Source: Tetracentron sinense (lineage: Eukaryota > Streptophyta > Magnoliopsida > Trochodendrales > Trochodendraceae). From it: DNA of 64,000 nt. Under the pieces are notes generated by a model, which ran no database searches, was not told the DNA's origin, and saw nothing but the letters and a program-made list of their open reading frames with translations. Shown here piece by piece: positions 10,930-21,411 of the stretch (within the stretch, counting starts at the first letter, position 1; every line of letters starts with the position of its first letter). Location: NCBI GenBank assembly GCA_015143295.1, contig CM026554.1, forward strand, positions 52,388,627-52,452,626, given 5' to 3'. A program made the translations under genes and the position numbers.

Positions 10930-11917
10930 GAGAGGGAGACAATGTGGATGACATCTTAATAACTAATGAATGTTTGGATGTTTATTCATCATTGAGTAGG
11001 ATGTTTGCTAGGGAGGTGATCTCCCATCTCCAGTTCGCAAGACAGTCCATTAGTTTTCTGTGACACTTTTAGTAGGCAATTGGTCTATCTTAGATGTTTC
11101 TTTTGGTGTTTCGAAGCGGTTTTCAGTGTTATGGATTAACATGTCCAAAAGTTTAATATTTGGCATGGATGATGTCTCTAATGTTAAGGAACTTGCTTCC
11201 TGTTTGGGGTGAAAATTGGATTCCTTACCCTCTTCCTACTTGGAGTTGCCGCTTTGAGACGTCTTCAAATCCAAACTGGCCTGGGATCCTATCGTTATCA
11301 ACCAGTTCTTGAGAAAGTTAGAAGGGTGAAAATGCATATACCTCTCAAAAGGTAGGTGTTTAACTGTCCTAAAGAGAGTCCTTAGTAGTCTTCCTACATA
11401 TTTTATCTCTCCTTACATTCCAGTTTTCATAGCTAGCAAACTGGAGAGGCTACAAAGGAAATTTTTATGGAATGAGAGGGTAGATATAAAAAAAAATCAC
11501 TTGTTAGATTGGAAGTCAGTCCTCCTTCTAGTGAAGTCGGGGGCCCTGAATACTTGTCCTTCGGTGGAATTCAACTAGGCTCTTTTGGGGAATTGGTTAT
11601 GGGCCTATGACGTTTTAGGGAGGAGAGAGAGAAAGTGTCTACGAATGAAGATTGTTGTTGCTAAGTTTGATGAGAAGTACGTTTGGGAGTCGAGAGTCAA
11701 GAAAGGGTCCAATAACATGGGTCTTTGGAATGCAATCCTTAAGGTCCAATTGAAAATTTCCAAGAACATTAGGTTGAGGATGGGGAATGGTTTGGAGGTT
11801 AGTTTTTAAGATAATTTATGGTGTGGTCCAAGGACCCTTCGAGAAGATTTTGGGAACCTCTTTGTATTACCATTGGATAGAAATATGCATGTGGCCTCCT
11901 GTTTTGAGAAAGTAACA
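10930..11917 (+). mobile_element. L1-type LINE reverse transcriptase piece
   Basis: Reverse transcriptase text in order: DDILITNECLD (start of the fingers/palm), SRQLVYLRCF (after the FADD region, with an internal deletion), then SLIFGMDDVSNVKELASCLG, VLSSLPTYFISPYIPVFIAS, LERLQRKFLWNE and VKKGSNNMGLWNAILKVQLK. It stops abruptly at about 11,917, where the same element continues in the reverse orientation. Many stops and shifts are present. Confidence 0.8.
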
Positions 11918-12275
11918 ATGTAATAACAGATGGTTCATCGACTCTTCCACCTCAAGGCACAAGAAGCAGCGATTGGCTAACCTCCACCCTCTATTCTTCA
12001 AGTGATCGCAAGTGAGGATCTTGTCCAGTAATGTCAACCAAAAGACCAAAAGAAGAAGGAGACCTTGGACATAATGCTAGGATTCCACACAGCTCGATAG
12101 GGAAATGGCGAGCTAGGATTGAGTCGTAGGGAATGAAAAAAGGATCTCTCTATGAAATTGACCTTTGCGGACATCCTGACACTGGGGAGCTGGAATGACA
12201 TAGGATAGGCGGTTGAGCAAACGAAGAAGGCCAGCCACTTCCCAATCGTTACGATTACGTCTAAACCTAGGAGTC
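11918..12275 (-). mobile_element. Inverted continuation of the LINE
   Basis: Read on the minus strand this carries the stretch that follows the reverse transcriptase thumb, collinear with 7,995-8,250, and then the zf-RVT domain (LDKILTCDHLKNRGWRLANR, CFLCLEVEESMNHLLLHCYF). It therefore belongs to the same kind of LINE as the plus-strand piece it abuts. The 3' UTR and poly-A are absent at the junction. Confidence 0.8.
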
Positions 12276-12379
12276 CAAACGATAAAAAAATTCTATCGAT
12301 TCATTCCTAGATATAATTGATACCTCATTGAATTAGTATCATGCATTTGATCTCTCGTACTGATGATCAGATTTTGCAC

Positions 12380-12690
12380 GTGTGATATATGTCCCTTCTA
12401 TTTCTCCAAGCAAAGCCCTTCGCATCGCGATGCCTATCGTATCGACTTGCCCTTTCATAAGCGGAGACACAATAAAAAATATTTTTGTCCTTGATAGATC
12501 GTGGGATCAATAATGAATAGGTATGAATAGAGCAAGAAAAAAGGAGCTGTATGAGATGAAAACTTCATGTACAGTTCTGGAACGGGGATTCTTTGAATAA
12601 AATGAACGACTGGAATAGATGTCAGCTCAATCCAAACGAAATTATGCCGAAGCTTTACAGAATTATTATGAATCTACGCGGCTAGAGATT
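12380..12690 (+). pseudogene. ycf3: Plastid DNA insert: ycf3 intron 1 end and exon 2
   Basis: The text gagctgtatgagatgaaaac followed by ttcatgtacagttctgg is the domain V hairpin of a group II intron. It is followed by exon text that translates to MSAQSKRNYAEALQNYYEST and RLEID, which matches the start of ycf3 (pafI) exon 2. Ycf3 is a photosystem I assembly factor encoded in the plastid. A lone piece with substitutions amid nuclear transposons is a nuclear plastid insert and is not functional. Its left limit is uncertain, and the right end stops after RLEID. Confidence 0.8.
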
Positions 12691-12850
12691 GATTAGGCCA
12701 TTTGGAGGCAAACCCTTCTCAGTCTAGAAATTGTTTGGATCTTCCCTACTCCTTATTTGGTTGGTTCTCGACTTCGTTGGAGGCTCCTTCTTCAATAGTT
12801 TGGGCTATGCTTCTAGGAGTGATAGGATGGTCTATCTGGTAGCATTATAA
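12691..12850. other. Short unassigned stretch after the plastid insert
   Basis: It can be read as LPYSLFGWFSTSLEAPSSIV on the plus strand, but I do not recognise it. It may be organellar or transposon DNA. Confidence 0.25.
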
Positions 12851-13120
12851 ATTTACTAGTGATATCTTGTGCAATGCACAAGTAAAAGGAGGAGGGAAAC
12901 AGAACCCTAACTTTCCTTTCAATTGCCCCCCACCTCCTAAAAAGGAAAAAAACAAGAGACAATTAAGCATATCTTATCATTATCAATTTACTAGTGAACG
13001 CCTGCGTGATGCAAGAGTAAAAGGGGGAAAAAATAAAATGGCATGTAGAACATTTTCATATAGTATTATTTAATTTTGGTCAAACTATGAAGCCCTATGC
13101 GATGCACAAGAGTCAAAGTA
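12851..13120 (-). repeat. Cluster of Helitron-like 3' ends
   Basis: Read on the minus strand, the sequence around 12,853-12,886 has a hairpin CTTGTGC-ATT-GCACAAG, a short spacer, then ACTAG followed by T. This is the layout of a Helitron 3' terminus (hairpin plus CTRR, T target). A second, weaker version with TTTACTAGTGAACGCCTG lies at about 12,986-13,025. A third hairpin without CTAG lies near 13,083-13,120. No replication-helicase coding was seen, so these would be non-autonomous or decayed. Confidence 0.4.
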
Positions 13121-14331
13121 GAAAAATTATATATAGTATTACTTTATTTTTGACAAATAAAATTAGAACTGTATATCATATAAGGTTACTTGATTAATAT
13201 CTATTAATTAGGAGAGTAATGGGAGGTTATAACATTCTTATTAATTAATTTAATAAGAGAAATTAAGTATTGTAATAGAGAGAGGTTATTCAAGAAGTGA
13301 GAGGTTCAGCCATTAGAATGAGACATTTGTGCAAGAGAGAGACATATGTGCATGTGAGAGCAATTACCCACTTTGCGTGGGGCCCTCTTAAGAGAGAATG
13401 GGAAGAGGTAGGAGTTAGAGAGAGAGAATGCTACTTAGTGTAGGAGAAGAGAGAATGAGAGGAAAACAGTGTACCACTTGGCGGTTTAAGGAGGTTTTCA
13501 CAAAAATTCATTCTGCCATATAATACATAATACAGATTGCATATATTAAGTTAATATATTATTGATTTTATAGGTACTATGACCTGTTGGGTAACCTGAA
13601 CCTGGCTCAATTATTAATGGGTTGAGAAAGATCAACTGAAACCCCACCACTGAGTCAAGAACCTCAATACCAACCCGAAATTACCGCACAGGTTTGGCCA
13701 GTTCAAATTAGGGTTTGCCACCCTACATATGCCTAAAAATTTAACATTACTTTACACGGCAATACTTCAGAAAAATGTGTGGATTATTCTCATATATTTA
13801 CATGATATTATATATGTATGATAAAATTATCTAATTGTTTCTAGCACTAATTATGACCTTTGCATCTCTTGTAATGTTCTTTTGTTCTTGTGTAAATCCT
13901 TATTACTTTCAAATAATAAGTCAATAGCATGCCAAGTCCCACACAACAGGTACCAAATCCTGCATCTGAGTCTGTGTAGAACTGATAATAATTATTTAGA
14001 TAATATAAAGTGCTATGAAGGTTTCAAAGATTTTGTGGCTGTGCTGCAAAGGATGCATTCTGGAAGTAAAGGATGAACTGCTTTTAACTTTCTTGCCAAC
14101 TTTCAAGGAAGGAGATGGGTTTGGAAAAAATAAACTTTTCATCTTTAATATGGAGATTTCACAATTCAGGTTAAAGTTTGTTGCAGTGTTCTGGAAATGT
14201 TTAATTTCCGTTGTCGCAATTCGCAGTTCATCTTAAAAGATTTTATGTTTATAACATATTAGGAAATGGTATTTGTCAGAAAAAGAATTTGTTTTTTTTA
14301 CTAATCTTCCTTTCCTGCTTGATTATTGCAG
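13121..14331. other. Non-coding stretch upstream of SRPRB exon 2
   Basis: AT-rich sequence without a supported gene. Around 13,570-13,720 there is a GC-richer piece (acctgaacctggctcaatta to agggtttgccaccct) resembling small DNA-transposon debris. This stretch is probably the 3' part of the first SRPRB intron. I found no first exon in it. Confidence 0.4.
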
Positions 14332-17205
14332 TTCGCTTGTTCAAGCGCACACAGTCTAATACCATTGTACTTGCGGGGCTAAGTGCTAGTGGAAAAACTG
14401 TTCTTTTCTACCAGGTAGTCTCCTGAAGTATCACAATGTTTTAGTTGTGGAGGTTTTGAAATCTTTGAAACTTACTGACTACAATTTTGGAAAGTTTCAC
14501 TTCCATATCTATTTGACCTTTGTCTGAATACATAGTGCGTTCTTGGTTGCAAGTTGTAACAACTCTATGCTCATCATTAGTTGCAATTTGTAACAACTCT
14601 ATATGCTCACAATCTTAGCCAATGAGGGAATCATGTTTCTTGGAGAGTATACTGATGCGAAATAATACTAAAAAAACATGTCCTTGTTGGAAGACACATC
14701 ATCCACACCCCTAAAATCGAGTTGGAATTTTGAAAACTTCATAAATAGCCATTATTGGTTAGATTTATCAATCAGTAGCAATTGTTGTAACCAAACACGC
14801 CCTTTAGATCTTGTAGATGGTCTTGTTCCTATCACAAGATTTTAGAATGAAAATCTGGGTTTAGAAACGGGAAAATAGCCCCAGACTATGTCATTGCTCT
14901 ACATATATGGTGTTGTTCTCTTGATTATATCTGATCCTAAAACATGAAGTTAAATTTATTATGTCCATCTAATGAACTAAATGTCCCTCAACGCTTGAAA
15001 AATACTCCTCCCCGCGGAAACTGCTGAATGACCCAAGTCATTTGTAGAATGATCAAAATTAAGATGTCCCCATTGCTCTATTTCTCTTTTCCTTTTTAAG
15101 AATATTAAGAATCACATCTAGTCTTTCTGTGGGAGACCTGTCAGACATTACACAGCATAGATCTGTATGTACCTATGGATTCCATATGGATGTATTTTCT
15201 GATTCTGACTACTCTGATGTTTTTTTTCATTCCTATGCAGCTTCGAGATGGATCCTCACATCAGGGTACTGTTACATCAATGGATCCAAATGAAGGAAGT
15301 TTTGTGCTGCATTCTGAGTCCACTAAGGTAATATAATATATCTCAGTAATTATTCTTGACCTACTTTTTATTATAATGCAGAAACATCATTGGCCATGAC
15401 GTTATACCCTTCATGTTACTTGGTGGCTCATCTCTTTGTTAAGCTTTTATTTCCCCAAGTGCCGTGATACATACAAGCATATCATTAATATAGTTAAAAG
15501 AAGGAATCCAAGATACCTGTTAGGTAAATTGTAAAGGAGGTGATATCAATAGCATTCTTGTAACCCTGGGCATTGTGGGAATAAATGACAATGTAGTTGG
15601 TGAACAAATGGTCCATAATTATCAGCAAAGGAACAGAGAGGTCAATGGCACTGGAGTCATATTCAAGGTTTCTAATGGGTCTTTTAAATTGGAGAAAAAC
15701 TAAAGCACTTGTTAGGCCAAAACACCAACATGATCCACCATTATACTAGGGGCATAGATGAAGGAGATCACCATTCACTGGGTCCCGAGCTAGGAGAACC
15801 ACTATGCAAATACTATTGGACTCGATGGGGGCTACCATTAGGGCTGCACAAAGCCCAATCGGCCCATTAGTGCGGCTCGGCTCGGCCCGGTTCGGCCCGA
15901 GATCGGCTCGAATTTTAGGCTTGAACGGGCCAAGCCAAGCCTAAAAAAAAGCTCGAAAACTCAATCAAGCCGAGCTTGGGCCAACCCGAACTTGGCTCGG
16001 CTCGAATATTATTAAAAAAAAAATTAATAATAAATTATTTATATATATCATTATTATATATATGAAATATGTATATATAAATATTTTTTAAAAAAGGTAT
16101 TCAATCCGAGCTCGAGCCAAGCCAAGCCCGGCTCGAGCTTGAATCAATTGAGGCCGAGCTGAGCTTCGAGCCAGGTTTTTGAATTTGGGCCGAGCTTTGG
16201 GCCACACTTTCAAGCTTCATTTCGGGCCGAGCCGGGCTTTGGGCCTAGATCAAACCCTTTCAAGCTGAGCCGGGCTTGGCCAAGCCCCAAAAAGCCCAGC
16301 CGGAATACAGCCCTAGCTACCATCTTATCTTATGAAGAACAGACCGGAAAGGAAGTCTCATCTTATACGATCAAAACTTACACAGTACACCGCCTTTGTC
16401 CAACAACCAATGCTATAGAAAGTTGAATTTACTATTCATTGCTTAATCTGCTTTCCTTCCGTGTATGCAGATCAATGAATAGTTTATGCACTCACTTGAA
16501 GCTAAACCCTTGTTCTTTTCGATGAATAACGGGAATTGTATTAATTAGAGACGGAATTTACCCACAAGGCTTGGGTGAAAACCCACTGGCAAGCAGCTTA
16601 CCTATCCAAAAAAAAAAAGTAAAAAGAATTGCCCTCTTTATTTTTATTTTTTTAAATTTGCCTTGGGACTGCACTGCAGGAGGAGCTTGAGCTGGGGCAT
16701 GTGAGATGCAGAGGGACAACTATTTTGGTGTGTCTTGATGTCCTCTCTTGTGACCGCCCTGGTGAATTTCCAAATGCTTTTCTTAAAAGAAAAATATTCA
16801 ATTAAGCAAACAGAGGAGTTTGATAGGATAGGTAAGCACCTATCAATTGAATAAAAAAATAAAAAATAAAGAGGGAATTTACAAGAAAAAAGGGGAAAAA
16901 AAAATCCCTGATAGAAAACAGAAAATGTATCTCAAGAGTCCCAAAAAACAATCTGACTCCATCCATACAAAAATCTGAGCTGTTGGTATATGACAATACT
17001 GAACCCTCTTTTTTGTCTTGTTGGGCAGAAAGGAAAAATAAAGCCTGTCCATGTCGTCGACGTTCCTGGGCATTCCCGTCTTCGACCAAAACTCGATGAG
17101 TACTTGCCACAAGCAGCTGGCCTTGTTTTTGTGGTGGATGCTGTAGAATTCTTATCAAACTGCCGTGCAGCTGCCGAGTACCTACAAACTACAACTCTGT
17201 GGTTA

Positions 17206-17242
<37 letters not shown>

Positions 17243-18218
17243 CATTCTTAATTCTGATTTGTGATGATACTTTTAATGTGAAAGGTACCTGTATGATATT
17301 TTGACCAAGGCGAGTGTCGTGAAGAGGAAAATCCCACTACTCATATTATGCAACAAGACTGATAAAGTTACTGCGCACACCAAAGAATTCATCAGGAAAC
17401 AACTGGAAAAGGAAATGTAAGATTTCCAACCTTTTATTTTATTTATATTTATTATTATTTTTCAATCTCTAGGTTGTTGAAATTGAATCACTACTACTCT
17501 GTTCTTTCTGCAAACATTCGGTAGGAGCCTACAATCAACAAGACTGATAAAGTGCTTATTTGCAACTCGTGTATACAACAAATGTGTATAAACAATAAAT
17601 TATAAACCATCTGTATCCTAGTTGCATTAGGAGCCCACCAAAGAAAACATTTTAATTGATGCCTACCTCTTGGATTGGCGATAATGTAGAAACTGCCCAT
17701 CTGAATATCCTAACCATTTGACTAGTTCCATTACTTATAGATATAGATGGTAAAAGGCCTATCCTTATCATACCAAAACAATTGTTATTTAACGGTCATA
17801 GTCATCCAGTCGTCGTGATTTTCATTAGCGACTCGTACAAGAGGTAGGCCATTGATTGGATTGCTCCAAATGGCTTCTTGAAAATTGCCTTGTACTTTCT
17901 TTTAATACAAAGAGAGATGTTTGGCATCACGTAATCATTTGCTGCGATATCTGTGATCCAAAATTTCTCCAATTATTATTATTATTATTATTATTATTAT
18001 TTTTTTTTCTTTCCAAATTATTTTACAGAGACAAGCTACGGGCATCAAGAACCACCGTATCAGCAGCTGATATTGCCAATGAATTTACACTTGGTGTTAC
18101 TGGAGAGGCATTTGTATTCTCTCACTGCCATAATAAAGTGACTGTTGCAGAAGCCTCCGGACTGACAGGTGAGATATCTCAGGTTGAACAGTTCATCAGG
18201 GAACATGTAAAGCCTTAG
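14332..18218 (+). CDS. SRPRB: Signal recognition particle receptor subunit beta, 5' incomplete
   Basis: This small GTPase anchors the SRP receptor in the ER membrane and helps dock ribosomes making secretory proteins. Five exons were read by homology and splice sites: 14,332-14,414, 15,241-15,327, 17,029-17,177, 17,285-17,416 and 18,029-18,218 (stop TAG). Phases agree throughout. The motifs are RLFKRTQSNTIVLAGLSASG-KT (G1 P-loop), DVPGH (G3) and NKTD (G4), and it ends SQVEQFIREHVKP. The exon coding the N-terminal cytosolic stretch and membrane helix was not found; exon 2 opens with two bases of a split codon. The first exon is either upstream of the window, past the transposon block, or lost. 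Intron 2 contains a hAT-like insertion. The visible exons have no stop or shift. Confidence 0.9.
15839..16315. mobile_element. Non-autonomous hAT-like element with 8-bp TSD
   Basis: A 477-bp insertion in SRPRB intron 2 starts tagggctgca and ends tacagcccta, giving imperfect inverted termini. It is flanked on both sides by the perfect 8-bp duplication GCTACCAT (15,831-15,838 and 16,316-16,323). The interior is full of ggctcggctcg / cgagccaagcc repeats around an AT-rich centre. The 8-bp duplication points to the hAT superfamily. No transposase is encoded. Confidence 0.9.
17211..17240. repeat. (TA)n microsatellite
   Basis: A run of ta dinucleotides in the short SRPRB intron between 17,177 and 17,285. 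Confidence 0.95.
17973..18008. repeat. (ATT)n microsatellite and T-run
   Basis: About nine att units followed by a T-run, within the polypyrimidine region just before the last SRPRB exon. Confidence 0.9.
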
Positions 18219-19571
18219 GCTATTCTGTCGGCTTTCTGAAATTACTGTGGTTGCAGCTTGGAGGGGTGAAGCAATTCTTCTTGATTGTCAAGAGAAAATT
18301 TTTTGTTCCTCTTTCTGGGGGCAATAACGTCTCTGATATTTATCTTCAGCCTGAAAAAGCCATATAAACTTACCGAAGAAAATTTGGAAAGCCATCTGAA
18401 TTGTGGATGATCATCTGATTCACATGCAGATCCCTTTCTGTGCGTTTAATACAGAAGCCTGGTTGTTGATATTTTTCAAGAACTGAATTATATAATGCGG
18501 ATATTCTTACCTTCCAAGTGATTGGGCTTGGGAGTATTTTTAACTTCAACTTACCTAAATGCATCTCTTGCAATAACTATTTTATCTTTACTGATCCGAG
18601 CTACTACTTTGCAAAAGCATCATTTTCATTTTAGGCTCGACGTCTTTCTTTCTGTTCTATTACAATGCTGTTCTTCTTGAAAGAGTTAAATTCCAATGGT
18701 GTCATGGTCAAGCACACAATTGCAGTGGGGAAGAAACCCTAACTTGTAAATTCTGCAGAGACCATCAATGGAATCTATGAATTGATCTTGGTATTGGGAA
18801 GCCCAAACTCCATATGAAATATATAAAATAAAGTGCTAGCCCAAAGGCATTTAGTCAATTTTTTTTTCCAGACGCACCCACACTGCGTGCAACATGTGGT
18901 GTGGTGTTGCTATCCTATAACAGGGAGATAAGGTGCTACCTTACACGGTGTGGTGTTGCTACCCTATAATATAGAGATAAGGTGACACTGGTTGGCACCA
19001 CCTTGCGTCTAGGGAAGACTGCAATTGGGGCTGACTGTGACTGGGCTAGCATTTTTGTTTAAAATATTCTCCCCTTAGCCTATTAAGTGGTCCCCAACAG
19101 AGACATTTTCGTTTTACAGGCACCATCCGCTTGATTAGGGGGGTTTAAGCTTTTCTCAAAGTAAATGGGGGTGGTTTAAGCTTTCAATCATACTTTCAAT
19201 AAATGGGGCCTTTATAACGCCTTATTTTCAACAGCCCTAGGCTGTCCTTTTCCAAGCTGCCATCAAACGATATGTAGACCGATTAATTCAATAAGCTCCA
19301 AACCAGCAACGGATTTCCCCTGGCTGGGGACAGAGTAAAATACTCTGGCCAACCTGTAAACACTATTTAACTCCCGTTAACAAAATTTAATTCTTGTGAT
19401 TAACTTTCTTATATCAAAAAAATCAAGATTAGATTCATTAATTCTAAAAATTAGTGAATCTTAACCACAGTTTAAAAAAAGTTTAAAAGAGACGTGGCGA
19501 GTTGAAGAGTGGGCTGGAGGAAATCCGTTGCCCTCCAAACCTCACCCCAAAGTGAATCACCGTTTTAGGTA
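18219..19571. other. SRPRB 3' flank and intergenic DNA
   Basis: The first few hundred bases probably hold the 3' UTR of SRPRB. At 18,890-18,985 a short local direct repeat is present (ggtgtggtgttgctatcct and ggtgtggtgttgctaccct). A half copy of the fold-back family lies near 19,360-19,510. No gene was seen. Confidence 0.5.
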
Positions 19572-19853
19572 AGAGCAATAGTCCCCTTGTCGGTCGAGGG
19601 GGGGACTATTCCTCCTCGCTCTCACATAGCCGATCCTTTAATTCCCTTTTAACTCCGGTTAGTTTATTTTAACCCTTTAGTTAAATTTTTTTATTATATT
19701 TTTCTAAAACCCAAGGGTAGATGGGCGAACCCTAAGGGTGAATGAATCTCAACCACAGTTAAATGGGGTTAGAAGGGGGAGACATGGCAAGAAAATGAGA
19801 GCCGAGACGCCTCTCCTCGCATCACCGACCGAGGAGGTGATTAATTTCCTTTA
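19572..19853. repeat. MITE-like fold-back repeat, long form
   Basis: Starts aagagcaatagtcccc and ends gaccgaggaggtgatta, with an AT-rich core containing aaccctaagggtgaatgaat. A second copy with the same borders lies at 42,535-42,815. The inner part belongs to the dispersed family whose half-unit reads gtgaatcttaaccacagtta, then a run of purines and gacatgtgg. No coding was seen. Confidence 0.65.
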
Positions 19854-19993
19854 CCCTATGTTTGGTTGCCGGGAAAATAAGTGAAAACATGGAAAAAAAA
19901 AATTATATAAAACACAACTAAATATCGTATTACAAATTCAGAATTTTTTTTTCTTTACCATGTTTTCACATATTTTCTCAACAACCAAACATA
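19854..19993. mobile_element. Palindromic Tourist-like MITE, copy 1
   Basis: The left end is ccctatgtttggttgccggg and the right end is the near reverse complement, ending ctcaacaaccaaacata. TTA sits on both sides as a likely 3-bp target duplication. The whole element can fold back on itself. A second copy lies at 22,138-22,284. Confidence 0.75.
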
Positions 19994-20547
19994 TTAGGTA
20001 AAAGGGTTTCCGCTTGAGCGTTTTCAACTAGCATTCAGTTTCTTATTATTTTTTCTAAATAAAGACGGTTGAAAGTCTGTGAATACTCGAGTGAGAAGAA
20101 ATATGAAAAAGAAAAATTGGGAGTGCTATTGAAATTGCACCTTTAAAAAGTGAGAGACTTTTTTTAGGGAGCTCTTAATTTAAAAAACAAAATTGACAAA
20201 ACTTTTAGCTTCGGTGTTAGAGTTGCTCCAAGGCCAATCTAATCGGAAGACATTTACAGTACGGGAAGTAGTGATATAAAAAATAAAAGGGTAGTGATTT
20301 AGCACATCCTGCATTAGACTATAGTCTAATGCCGTAGCCATGTGTTCCTTTTAATATTCCTTAAAACTATGATTAAGTTTAAGAAAATTAAATTAATGAA
20401 TATTATACATTAGACTATATAGTCTATTGTGGCAGTAAGTTAAGTATTTCCAAGAAAAAAAACAACTCTACATAGTATGTATTATTGAGAGTTGAGCCGT
20501 CGATTAAAATTTGAAGACACCAAACATAAAGTGGGTTCCATCGGCAT

Positions 20548-20755
20548 CGGATTACCTCTAGTGCACGCCTGAGGCCTAGCCTCGGGCATCCATTCATCAT
20601 CCAACATTTGGCACTAAAAATAGGAGAAGTCATTTCATTTTCTCCCCTTTTTTTGACTTCTCCCCAGTTGATATCTCTCCCACTTTTTATCCCTATGAGC
20701 CACACAATGAATTGACGCTCGAGGCTAGCCTCGGGCGTGCACCAAAGGTAATCCG
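20548..20755. mobile_element. MITE with about 28-bp inverted termini
   Basis: The left terminus is cggattacctctagtgcacg, and the right terminus, reverse complemented, is cggattacctttggtgcacg followed by cccgaggc. A half copy with the same left end occurs at 20,857-20,950, also followed by cattttctccc. I found no clear target duplication. Confidence 0.75.
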
Positions 20756-20856
20756 TTCCCGGCTCTATCAATTAAATGCATATAGGCCTTGGCACCGTTA
20801 TATTTTAAATCAGACAGTCCAACTAAGTGCATACTATCAATAATTTTTTTAGCCAT

Positions 20857-20950
20857 CGGATTACCTCTAGTGCACGCCTGCTCAGCCTCGGGTGTCCATT
20901 CACCATCTAACATTTGACGCTAAAAGGGAGAAATCATTTCATTTTCTCCC
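20857..20950 (+). repeat. Half copy of the 20,548 MITE
   Basis: Repeats cggattacctctagtgcacg and the following catccattcaccatc-like and cattttctccc text of the neighbouring MITE, without its right terminus. Confidence 0.7.
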
Positions 20951-21059
20951 AAGTTTTTTTTACTTCTTCACATTATATCTCTCTCCTTTTTTGCATCAAC
21001 ACAGGTCATCCAATGCCCTTATTTTTCTTTTTTTTTTACTATCACTTTCCTTATAATAA

Positions 21060-21411
21060 AAACAGGTGTCTTATTTCTACTGACAAAATAGTGAGGGTCC
21101 TACAGAAGACTTACTCTCGGAGCTCACTCACAGAGTCACTGAGATTTCCAGTTATTTGTTGCCAAGTCGCAATGTACTTAAAGCTTTGTATACGGACGTC
21201 GGAAGCGTTTCTCAAGCACATTTAATAAGTCTGCTTAGGTCCGCTCTGCTCCACCCTACAGCAGAGCATATCCCAGCGAAAATCTCAGGTGGTGCCTGGG
21301 AGGTCAAGTTAAGAAAATCTCTAGAATCTTCTGGTTTCTTCTCCATCCTAAATATTTGCCATCACCATTAATGGTGAAAATGTGAAAGATTTAAAGCATA
21401 AGCCATAAGGT
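21060..21411 (+). promoter_or_regulatory. Candidate 5'-UTR exon of the shaggy kinase gene
   Basis: This stretch has a more balanced composition than its surroundings. It ends ccataag|gtaggcctctg, a good splice donor, followed by a long T-rich intron-like tract. The coding exon of the kinase is preceded by an acceptor at 25,320 (cgattcag). Group I plant GSK3 genes commonly have introns in the 5' UTR, so 21,411 to 25,321 may be one intron. The open frame across it (21,156-21,371) matches no family I know. This is inference. Confidence 0.35.
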
